This document shows positions 1 to 7,700 of a stretch of DNA of 64,000 bases, one piece after another; the first letter of the stretch is position 1, and every line of letters begins with the position of its first letter. The notes beneath the pieces were generated by a model that ran no database searches, was not told where the DNA came from, and worked only from the letters and a program-made list of their open reading frames with translations. The stretch is from assembly GCF_031877795.1 (NCBI RefSeq), contig NC_133933.1, positions 5,082,632 through 5,146,631 on the forward strand, in the 5' to 3' direction. Source of the stretch: Strix aluco (lineage: Eukaryota > Chordata > Aves > Strigiformes > Strigidae). The translations under genes were made by a program, and so were the position numbers.

Positions 1-109
1 CAGATTTTTTAGCAACAAAGTTTACGAGCATGCTTCCAAAATGGACACCTATAAGTGACAGTCCTGCCACAAGGAGAAAGTTCTTTCTGCTCCAGCTAGC
101 TTTCCTCAT
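1..109 (-). CDS. uMKKS2-like upstream ORF in MKKS leader (partial, runs off left edge)
   Basis: Reading the minus strand from the ATG at 109-107 gives 36 codons, open to the window edge with one base left over. The peptide begins MRKASWSRKNF, followed by a hydrophobic stretch (about residues 11-34: LLVAGLSLIGVHFGSMLVNF) and then a basic AKKS. This is a single membrane segment behind a positively charged N-terminus. It lies in the exon after the uMKKS1 exon, in the same transcript orientation. From what is known of human MKKS, the 5' leader carries two conserved upstream ORFs, of 63 and 50 aa, whose products go to mitochondrial membranes; this fits the second. The stop codon and the main MKKS ORF are outside the window. 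An in-frame upstream extension is open in the exon, but the methionine is the natural start. Confidence 0.75.
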   Translation of the reverse strand, partial: MRKASWSRKNFLLVAGLSLIGVHFGSMLVNFVAKKS

Positions 110-159
110 CTCTTCCTCTGGCAACACCCACAGATGAAAAGCTTCGAAGCTAGTTATAC
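1..159 (-). other. MKKS: MKKS leader exon 3 (5' part, continues left of window)
   Basis: On the minus strand an acceptor (ttaattgtag) ends at 160, and the exon begins at 159. It contains the uMKKS2-like start codon 50 bases in. Its 3' end is not in the window. Assignment to MKKS rests on the two upstream peptide frames and on divergent pairing with SLX4IP. MKKS (BBS6) encodes a group II chaperonin-like protein that helps assemble the BBSome at the centrosome and cilium base. Confidence 0.7.
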
Positions 160-262
160 CTACAATTAAAAACAGAAAGGTATTAGGATAATCTTATGAC
201 AATATTGCACAGCTTGAACCGCTATTTTATTTTTCACAAGAAACTCACATAATGACTAATAC

Positions 263-1061
263 TGAATCACAGAATAACTTAGGTTGGAAAAGGCCTTTAA
301 GATCGAGTCTAGCCGTTAACCTAACACTGCCAAGTCCATCACTAAACCGTGTCCCTAAGCATCGCAGCTACAGGTCTTTTAAATACCTCCAGGGATGGTG
401 ACTCCACCACTGCCCTGGGCAGCCTGTTCCAATGCTTGACAACCCTTTCGGTGAAAAAATTTTTCCTAATGTCCAGTCTAAACCTCCCCTGGCACAACCT
501 GAGGTTGTTTCCTCTTGTACTATCACTTGTTCCTTGGGAAAAAAAAAAAAAAAAAAAAAAAAAAAGAGATGAACACCCACCTTGCCACAACCTCCTTTCA
601 GGGAGTTGTAGAAGGCGATGAGGTCTCTCCTCAGTCTCCTCCAGACTAAACCCCCCCAGTTCCCTCAGCCGCTCCCCATCAGACCTGTGCTCCAGACCCT
701 GCACCAGCTTCATTGCCCTTCTCTGGACAAGCTCCAGCACCTCAATGTCCTTTTTGTAGTGAGGGGCCCAAAACTGAACCCAGTAATCAAGATGCAGCCT
801 CACCAGTGCCAAGTACAGGGGGATGATCCCTTCCCTGTCCCTGCTGGCCACACTATTTCTGATACAAGCCAGGATGCTCTTGGCCTTCTTGGCCACTTGA
901 GCACACTGCTGGCTCATGTTCAACTGGCTGTGTACCAACACCCCCAGGTTCTTTTTTGCCAGGCAGCTTTCCAGCCTCTCTTCCCCAAGCCTGTAGCACT
1001 GCAGGGGGTTGTTGTGACCCAAGTGCGGAACCCCCCCCGAGCCTTGTTGAACCTCATACAT
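263..1061 (-). mobile_element. CR1 LINE, 5'-truncated 3' end fragment, minus orientation
   Basis: Read on the minus strand this is the end of a CR1 ORF2. It holds the block LGHNN, then [56 protein letters not shown] and the [20 protein letters not shown] region, followed by the short CR1 3'UTR ending in the characteristic octamer-type terminus (minus-strand ttattctgtgattc). About 0.8 kb survives, a typical 5' truncation. The peptide frame is continuous until a long A/T homopolymer breaks the frame between the 'GG(C)' block and the RT tail. It belongs to the same broad lineage as the long CR1 at 32897-37341 but lies in the opposite orientation. Confidence 0.93.
539..565. repeat. Poly-A tract (27 bases) inside the CR1 fragment
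   Basis: An uninterrupted run of 27 A on the plus strand lies inside the CR1 3' region, where related copies have a short gaaaag-type sequence. It is probably a microsatellite expansion after insertion and not the LINE tail, because CR1 elements end in octamer repeats and not in poly-A. Confidence 0.9.
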
Positions 1062-1938
1062 TGACCTGTATATGCTATAATGCTTTTTAACTGAAAAAAA
1101 CTATTAATATGATATATACAAGCATATAGCACACAAATTATACATGTTTGTTAACAACTTCAATTCTGACCATGAGTTTATATACTGTTTTACCTGTAGG
1201 TCTATAAACAACAGGCCATTATAAACTGCCCTGAATTGTGTTAAAGACTACAGTGATGTTAACCTGTTTTTACTGGAGAACAATCAGCACTGCTTCCCAG
1301 GCAACCACTTCAGAAACAAAAGCTTTATTTAATGCTCATACAACTTCAAAAAAATCTCTGCCTCTGAAAGAAAAGTTCCTTACTTCAAGATGCCCAACAT
1401 ACAATTATGTCTTCTTCAGTTCTTAAACAGTTCAAAACTTAAAGGGATATTTATTTACATTTCCAGGTAATCTCTACAGTATTTAGACTTCTCATACTTA
1501 ATTTTGTTTGTTTTCTATTGTAATTACCACCTCTACTAACAACACAGACTTTATTACTATGTAAAGTCACAGTTATTTCTGGGCAGTTTTGAACTTGAAA
1601 GAGCACTGTTGCAGAACCAGTCAATCACAAGAGTTTGACTGTTGTCTTGAAGTTATTGGAGTTTGTTCTGAAATATTTTCAAGACCTGTAATATCATCAC
1701 TTAATTGATCCTATCACATGGGATTTAGCAGTAGTTTTTAAGATGTATGATACATTTTTTTTTGGTCCATGTAACTACCAAATTAACTTGTACAAAAAAG
1801 AATAAAACTCTGGAAGACTAAAGCTTGAACAGCAAGACTGTATCTCTTAGAAAATTCTCATTTAATTGACTCAGCTCCTGCCTCAAACATACAGACACAA
1901 CTAATTAGGCAACTTACCCACAATACATAGCACAAATG

Positions 1939-2130
1939 CTATTTTTCTTTATTTTTGTGATCCCTTCGCATCACATATGCCACAATCCCAGGTTCTGGAA
2001 CAAAGTCCTCTGTCTTCACTTGGAAAATAGGACTGGACTTGATATAAAACCAGCCCCAGTGCACCAGCCCAAGGCTAGGTATCATAACAATCAGAACTTT
2101 GTAGTCCTTCCAGATGGTTTTAAGACCCAT
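1939..2130 (-). CDS. uMKKS1-like upstream ORF, 63-aa membrane microprotein
   Basis: This complete ORF runs from the ATG at 2130-2128 to TAG at 1941-1939. The start context is strong (G at -3, G at +4). The 63 residues begin MGLKTIWKDYK, continue with a hydrophobic segment (about residues 12-30, VLIVMIPSLGLVHWGWFYI), then KSSPIFQV and a charged tail ending RRDHKNKEK. This is a short basic N-terminus, one membrane span and a hydrophilic C-terminus. The length equals that of human uMKKS1 (63 aa), and the WKDYKVLIVM...G..H.GW..IKSSP.FQ pattern agrees with what I recall of that peptide, which is reported at mitochondrial membranes and as a translational repressor of MKKS. The exon position, 5' of a second uORF and divergent from SLX4IP, supports the assignment. 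The plus-strand ORF over the same bases is a shadow. Confidence 0.83.
   Translation of the reverse strand: MGLKTIWKDYKVLIVMIPSLGLVHWGWFYIKSSPIFQVKTEDFVPEPGIVAYVMRRDHKNKEK
1948..1953 (-). promoter_or_regulatory. Possible poly(A) signal AATAAA inside uMKKS1 codons 60-61
   Basis: On the minus strand AATAAA forms codons 60-61 (Asn-Lys) of the uMKKS1 ORF, 7 bases before the stop codon. Cleavage 10-30 bases downstream would fall between the stop codon and the exon 2 donor. A GT-rich stretch (gttgtgtctgtatgttt, about 1902-1886) follows as a possible downstream element. Use of this site would yield a short mRNA carrying only uMKKS1. The function is inferred. Confidence 0.5.
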
Positions 2131-2143
2131 TGCAAACTGGCAT
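2120..2143 (-). CDS. Seven-codon uORF overlapping the uMKKS1 start
   Basis: On the minus strand an ATG four bases into exon 2 (2143-2141) reads MPVCNGS and stops at TAA (2122-2120). It overlaps the uMKKS1 start codon in another frame. Its context is weak (T at -3, C at +4), so leaky scanning to uMKKS1 would be expected. I recall a minimal overlapping uORF (uMKKS0) in the human leader. Whether this one is homologous or chance cannot be judged from one sequence. Confidence 0.4.
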   Translation of the reverse strand: MPVCNGS

Positions 2144-2147
2144 CTAC

Positions 2148-3312
2148 CTAGATAAAGATAATTTATTATTTTAAATATATTCTAGAACTCCTTTTTTTTT
2201 ACTCTATAATAATAGCACAGAATGGATGAACCTGATGTTAATAGCTTTAATTACAGTGCAGCAGATGATTAAAACACCAAATGACACAAGAAAGTCTTTC
2301 GTTGTGAACTTCAAAAAAACCTATAAAAATAACCTCAATTCAGAGATCTCGAAATGTTAATTGCTGCATTTGCTTCAAGCTTTAGCATGCTAAATCTTAA
2401 AGCTTTGCTAGTTTATGTTCACCTAATTATAAATTTTACTGCTTCAGATGATAAATATTTGAAGTCTAAAACAAAGCAGTTTCAAAATAAATCTCCGCCC
2501 CCCCCCCCCCCCCCAGTTAATAAAATTCAATGACTAAACTCCTAACAGAATACGGAGCTTTTAACTTGCAGGCCAAACAAGCTGCAATGCTTCTGACATC
2601 ACTTTACCTTAACCAGAGTAGCAGCTATGCCTCGATCATCAGAGGCTGTAACAGTATCAATACCAACACAATCAATTTATCCTTATCTAAAAAGAATGTG
2701 CAAAAGACTACTTCCCTCAGGATTGTTAAGAGGTACCTAATATAGGAAAAAAGGTGTGTATACTCAGGTTTTATATCAAATAACTTGGTTTAAAGAGCTG
2801 CAAAGGTACAACTCGGAGAGTAAGTGTTCCTACACCTGCCCGACTTCCTTCACCTGACAGGAGTAACGTGCCCTATTAAACCGGCCTGATCATGCTGTGG
2901 ATATTTCACAGCTTCACACCACTTGGCACACAAGGTAAAGCAAACTCCAAAGTCCCAGAGCGGGCCGGCACGCGTGGGGCAGCCACACTCGTGCTGCGAG
3001 CGGCTGAGGAGACGCTGAATCGAGCTGCTGCGGCCCGGCCCAAGCGGCCCGTCCTCTGCCGGGCGGGCCGGCGGCAGGGACCCCACCGCCCTCGGTCACG
3101 CAGCGACACGTTCCGAGCCAATCTCCCCTCTACCCCGCATCACAGCGGCCTTGCAGGGCGGACGCCTGAGGGGGTGGCGGCTCCCCTCAGGCCAGAGACG
3201 CCTGAGGAGGGCCGGCGCGGCGGGAGGGACCGGGGTACCTGAAGCTCCTCTCCCATTTCCTCACGCAGAAAGAGGCTGCGGATGAGGAAGGCGCTGCCCT
3301 CCCGGCACTCAC
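2148..3312 (-). other. MKKS: MKKS leader intron 1
   Basis: This intron joins the exon 1 donor in the CpG island (the GTGAGT at 3312-3307, or a weaker GTACCC at 3238) to the acceptor ending at 2148. It contains a 17-C homopolymer and the GC-rich shore of the island. I see no coding exon. The ORFs predicted here on both strands are products of high GC. Confidence 0.6.
2498..2514. repeat. Poly-C tract (17 bases)
   Basis: A run of 17 C on the plus strand sits in the MKKS leader intron. On the transcribed (minus) RNA it would be a G run. It is prone to sequencing and assembly length error. Confidence 0.9.
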
Positions 3313-3450
3313 CTCGGCTCTCGCCCCAGGAAGGCGAAGGGAGGACCCAGCTCCGTGCCCTCCCCTGCGCCTTTAACTCCCCGACGGCAGGAAGCGGCCT
3401 GGCGCAGCCCGGAAGTGCTGCTGCGCCCCGCCTCCCTGCTCGCGCGGGGC
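3313..3450 (-). other. MKKS: MKKS leader exon 1 (approximate 5' limit)
   Basis: A strong minus-strand donor, GAG followed by GTGAGT (intron starts at 3312), lies in the CpG island just downstream of the ETS and CCAAT boxes. A second possible donor is CAG followed by GTACCC (intron starts at 3238). The transcription start cannot be fixed from sequence; about 3400-3460 is a guess from the motif positions. The exon is non-coding. Confidence 0.5.
3409..3417 (+). promoter_or_regulatory. ETS/GABP-type site CCGGAAGTG
   Basis: CCGGAAGTG matches the ETS-family core used in many housekeeping bidirectional promoters. It lies about 55 bases from the double CCAAT box. Confidence 0.6.
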
Positions 3451-3470
3451 TGTTCCTCCTCTCGCCCGCC

Positions 3471-3480
3471 ATTGGCCAAT
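3471..3480. promoter_or_regulatory. Palindromic double CCAAT box ATTGGCCAAT
   Basis: A perfect 10-bp palindrome contains a CCAAT box on each strand, centred between the two divergent first exons. NF-Y is the usual CCAAT factor. The symmetric form suits a promoter firing in both directions. Confidence 0.7.
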
Positions 3481-3582
3481 CTCCGCGTCACATGGCCACG
3501 AGGTGCGCGCGCGTGCGCTCCCTCGCGCTCCCTCGCGGGGCCGGCGTTACGCCTCCGCCAGCCGCGTAGGGCTGCCCCGGCG

Positions 3583-3669
3583 GCCATTTTACATTCGGGC
3601 AGGGTCGGTGGCTACAGCCTGCGGCCATTTTGGATAGGGGAGAAGAAGCTCGTGCTCGGCAGCCATCTT
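3583..3669 (+). promoter_or_regulatory. Three evenly spaced YY1-type motifs
   Basis: GCCATTTT at 3583 and 3624 and GCCATCTT at 3662 all lie on the plus strand with start-to-start spacing of 41 and 38 bases. YY1 sites of this form commonly sit just downstream of TATA-less starts and set transcription direction. They probably mark the SLX4IP start and first exon. Confidence 0.65.
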
Positions 3670-3726
3670 GCTTGGGGGCAGAGGAGCCGTTAGAACCGTT
3701 GGAGGCAGGCGCGGCGCCGCGAGGAG
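3590..3726 (+). other. SLX4IP: SLX4IP non-coding exon 1 (approximate start)
   Basis: A donor-like GAG followed by GTACGG at 3727 closes a GC-rich segment that contains the YY1 motifs. The 5' end is uncertain. A second possible leader exon lies at about 3841-3946 (acceptor cttccttcgtag, donor GAG followed by GTGCGA at 3947). No start codon is needed here, because the ATG is in the exon at 9705. Confidence 0.45.
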
Positions 3727-4351
3727 GTACGGCGCGACTGTGGCGGCGGAACGTTTGCCGCCGCCCGGCTGGGACCCTCAGCCGGGAGGTTCTTGGCGGG
3801 AGCGGCTAAGCCTCGGTCTTCCGTTTCGCTTTCCTTCGTAGATAAACGTACGAGGTGGTGTCCTGGGGTCGCTGCTGCGGTGGCGGCCCCAGCCGCCTCC
3901 CTCAGGCGCCGCCCCTCGCGTCAGCACCCCCTCCCGGTCCGGCGAGGTGCGAGCCTCTGAAAGTACCGGCCAGGCTTAAAAATACGGCTATCTCTCTGAT
4001 TTTTCTGCCTTAACTTCTGTTGCACTCCGCGTTGCTTCTGTGCGTGCCTGAGCCTTCCAGCAGGCGGATAGTGTTGCTCTGAGCAAAACAAATTGAAGCA
4101 AACTTTGTTGCCTGACGTATTCTCCTTTTTTTTTTTTTTGCTTAGCGCTTCTATTCTGCACCTTTTCTGTTTGCTCTTCTGTCTTCCCCTACTGCAGTCG
4201 CTGTCAAGAATAATTAGTAGTATATTCATGTGTGAACGGAGCACACATGATTTAATTTTGCGCATAGTTGCAAAGTTTATAATCGGAGCCAAAAAATAAG
4301 TTTTTAATGCCTGCTTTCTGTGCAGAGAGGAGTATAACATTTTTTTTAAAA

Positions 4352-4409
4352 AAGTTTTGTGGGACAGCTGAATGCAGTCTTTGTTGCATTCAGCTGTTCT
4401 GCAAAACTT
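4352..4409 (+). other. 58-nt hairpin with a 25-bp stem, pre-miRNA-like
   Basis: The arms 4352-4376 and 4385-4409 pair along all 25 positions (22 Watson-Crick, 3 G-U in plus-strand RNA) around an 8-nt loop. The inner 13 pairs (acagctgaatgca with tgcattcagctgt) are perfect. The G-U pairs become A-C mismatches on the minus strand, so the structure favours SLX4IP-sense RNA. It may be a small RNA precursor, or simply the remains of an inverted duplication. Confidence 0.45.
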
Positions 4410-4716
4410 AAGAAGGCTTTTAGCAATGCAAAAAGATAGTAGCCAGCACCTGTCTGTAATAAGCACTCTGATGTTCCTCAGAATCTCTCATTCCTCTAGT
4501 TCTATGCAGTTGCTGTTGAATAGGTAACATTTTTGAAAGTGATTGTTGAACTTTAAAGATAAATTGGCAGTTGATGAACGAAGGATCGTAAATAACAATG
4601 AGCTAAAAATCTGCTAACTTTGTTGGAAGGGTAGTTTCCAAAGGTTGAGTGGAGAAATTGGCAACAGTGGGCCTAAAAATTGTGAAACTGCAAAATTGCA
4701 GATTCTGATATGTCTT

Positions 4717-4752
4717 TTCAGAACTAGAAATACTTTCAGAACTAGAAATACT
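4717..4752. repeat. Perfect 18-bp tandem duplication
   Basis: ttcagaactagaaatact occurs twice head to tail with no difference, which suggests a recent replication-slippage duplication in the intron. Confidence 0.95.
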
Positions 4753-7700
4753 AAATATGTGAGTAGCCAAGTATTATACTGCTCAACCCAAGCTTAGGAT
4801 CCGCTCTCAGAAACTGATGAGTGATGGGTCTGGGCTGGGCAGCGTTTGACTCTGATAGTGAAGGACTGGAAATTTCAGAACCCCCTTGTATATTGTCATA
4901 GTTAATTTTGAACTACAAAAATCGTTAATACTAACTTGTTCTAGAGAGTTCCTTAATTAGCATTTGTATTTTTGTTTCTGCCTTTTTCAGGTGCCCACCT
5001 CTCCCCACACATGGTAAAGGCACCCAAAATGGGCAGTATATGAATAGTTTGCAGCTGTTGTGTTAGAAGCTGCTGTCTTCAAGTGGGCATGCGTGGCAGG
5101 ATTTGTTCAGATCCTCATCCCTGCTGAGTTCACATTCCATCACCACAGGAAGCTACTTTTTTGCTAAGGTAAGATGCTGTTCATCAGCTGGCAGAAAACA
5201 CTTTAGCTCGCTCTCTGGGAGTCCACGTTTCCTGGTTTCTCCTGAGCGTCTGCCATTCCACTTGACGTCAGATTTCGGAAAGAAAGATACTCTGCCACGT
5301 TATTTTTGAAGTGTGTCTCACTCTAGGTACAGGGAACCTATGTGTTTAGTTTTAGATCATGTTTACTTGTATAGGCTGTCTATCAAAAATCTAGATGTTG
5401 AAATACTACAAATACTATATCAAGACTTTTTTTAAAATATATATAGCTTCTGAGAGGATTTTTTCTGCCTTGTTTGCTTATCTTCACATTTCTTTATGTA
5501 CATTTTCCTTTAGAGGTTTGCATTAGGTTGCAACAGATACGGTATTCTATGAGTCAGATTCTTGTTACCAGATAGTAGCAATTGTAATGGATCTGTGTGT
5601 TTTTCAGAACAGAAAATGGCTAAGTATTTTGGGGCTTGCTGGCTTTTTTTCTTGTACAGATGATGGGTGTTCTTCCTCATTTTCTGATGTCTTAGTGTTG
5701 GGTATTTTTTAATCTGTGACAGTTCAGTGGCTTTCCTGGTGGTTCACGTTAGGTGTATTATTTTTTGTTTCTAAGGATTTGCTTGCGTTTATTCTGCCTG
5801 CTGTGTTTCCTTTGTCTTATCTATATGGTCAATGCAAAGAATGGGGTAGTTGGCAAACTCCCAAAGTCAGCTTACTCCTGTGAAGAGCAAATTGAACCAA
5901 AGATAACTTTTCTTGTGCATCTTTTTTTATTTTTTTTTTTTGTTTGTTTTCATCTAACATTTTGTAAATTGGATTTTGAGAGGATTTCTGCCTGCCAGCA
6001 GTCCTTCTCACATCAGTAGTAGCAGTCTTGTTGCAACAGCAGTATTCTGGGTGGTAAATTGTTACATAAAAGAGATTGGTGATGTTGGGATAAGTTCAGC
6101 TGTTTCATCCAGCTGCTTTGTTCTCAGGCAGGACATGAGCATTTGGAGAAGAGATGATGCTCTGGCATGTTTTGTGGTAACTCTTCATATTATTGCTACT
6201 GTAAGGATTAATGATAAAACATTAGCAGTCCAAATATTCTTCTTCAGATCACAGGCCTGCAGCACCATTGTAACTTGTATACTGTATGCAGCTCAAAAAT
6301 TACATACAATCTAGGTAAACTATATTCCTGGAAGCATGAGGCAATGTACCTTGTGTTCTACCATATCCCAAGGTACAGGTAATTCCGTGTAAATGTTAGG
6401 TGTGTTCAATATTGTCATTGCTGTTGTAGAAGCTCTTAGTTGATGGTGTGCTACACAGCAAATTGTGTTTGTAATTACAGATTTCCTAACTTCAGGTTAT
6501 GGTTCTAGCTGCTTGGAGAAGAGACTATAGCATTTAATACTCTCCCGTTTTTTGCTGTTTCTTGCCTACTGTTTTTCCTTTTTTAATTTTTTTTTTTTGC
6601 TTGAGGGAGGAGGTAGGGATCATTAGTAAAGCCCTTCATTAAAATTAAAAACCCGATCCTGAAATGCTGTTGAAACCTTTTTTTTTTTGTTAAGAGAATC
6701 TGAGTCATACATGCCCAGGTTCTGTGGTAGTTTGAAAGGGCTGTAATATATTATTATTTGCTTTTTGTTCTTGCATGATGGGGTGAGTAGTCCTTCCTTG
6801 GAGTTCTTGAACACCAAGAATACAGTCTTGTACACTGTTCGAAGGAACTGAGAAGCACAGTTGGTTTTCGCTTTGTGGCTGCTATTTCCCTTTAGCATCT
6901 CTTCTGACCTAGTTCTGGCAGCTGCTGTCAAGAATTTCTGAGCTTTATCCCTTACTAGGATTCTTCTTATAGCTGTTCTACTATGTTTACTTCTATAAAG
7001 TAGCACCTTCCTATCTGACAGTATTGAAATATGATGTCACGAGTGGTCCAGAGCACTGTTCCTTACATTGTGTTTCTTGAAATTGCTGTCGGTAGAGTTG
7101 ACAGAATTTACTCCAATAAAAGAGAAAGGTTTCCGGGGCTGTTTTGTGCAGGGGAGGATGATAGTCGTGTGGCATAAGGCATGGTGTTCCAGCTTCTGTC
7201 TGCATGACTGACTTGAAAATTCAATTTGCTCTACATAGCTTTCTGATTGCTATTACTGTGCAGCTGAGAAAAGCTCTAACTTTGAGCTTTTTCAGAACAT
7301 AGTTGAAATAATTTATTAACTATATTAACATTTACTTTCAGTAGTTCCAGAATGGTTCTCAGTTCAAACTCATTTTAACCTGGTTACAGTAACAACTGTG
7401 TTACTTCTCAGTGTTTACGATCTTTTTACTATTTCTGTTTCCTACTGCTTAGATATTGATATGAAATATAGAGAAAAAAATCATTGAGAGTTTCCCTTGA
7501 GCCAGTATATGAAATTGTGCCCTTGTTACTTTCACATTTTCTCGTTGTTTTAAAATCTTGGGTGTGCACTGCATAGAAGTGTTTATTTAGTTCAAAATGA
7601 TTACTGTTGAATCTTAAGATCAAAATTGTCTATGCTATACTGTGTGGTTGTAAAGTGGGTCTTGTTTTGCACTTTTTTTGACATTAAATAAGGATAACGA

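Larger units (their letters stand above)
160..1917 (-). other. MKKS: MKKS leader intron 2
   Basis: This intron lies between the GTAAGT donor at 1917-1912 and the acceptor ending at 160, both read on the minus strand. It is AT-rich and contains the inverted CR1 fragment described separately. I see no exon or other element in the remaining sequence (about 1062-1911). Confidence 0.7.
1918..2147 (-). other. MKKS: MKKS leader exon 2 (contains uMKKS1)
   Basis: On the minus strand the acceptor (tatctttatctag) ends at 2148 and the exon runs 2147 to 1918. It then meets a strong GTAAGT donor at 1917. The exon holds one tiny uORF and a complete 63-codon ORF, with only about 20 bases between the ORF stop and the donor. 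Confidence 0.8.
2940..3960. promoter_or_regulatory. CpG island, bidirectional MKKS-SLX4IP promoter
   Basis: Dense CpG and GC-rich sequence between the minus-strand MKKS leader and the plus-strand SLX4IP first exon, in an otherwise AT-rich window. It contains CCAAT, ETS and YY1-type motifs and no clear TATA box. The exons diverge from it in both directions. This is the arrangement of a housekeeping bidirectional promoter. Confidence 0.9.

Noticed and set aside
618..1064. Plus-strand ORF of 148 codons
   Set aside because: Antisense of the CR1 fragment.
1936..2151. Plus-strand ORF of 71 codons
   Set aside because: Antisense shadow of the uMKKS1 exon; the minus strand has splice sites, strong start context and family agreement.
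2850..3693. Many overlapping ORFs on both strands
   Set aside because: They lie in the CpG island, where high GC lowers stop-codon density. No domain, start context or splice support; the region is promoter and non-coding leader.
3921..4466. Minus-strand ORF of 181 codons
   Set aside because: Low-complexity Lys-rich frame across intron and the hairpin; no recognisable domain or initiation and splice support.
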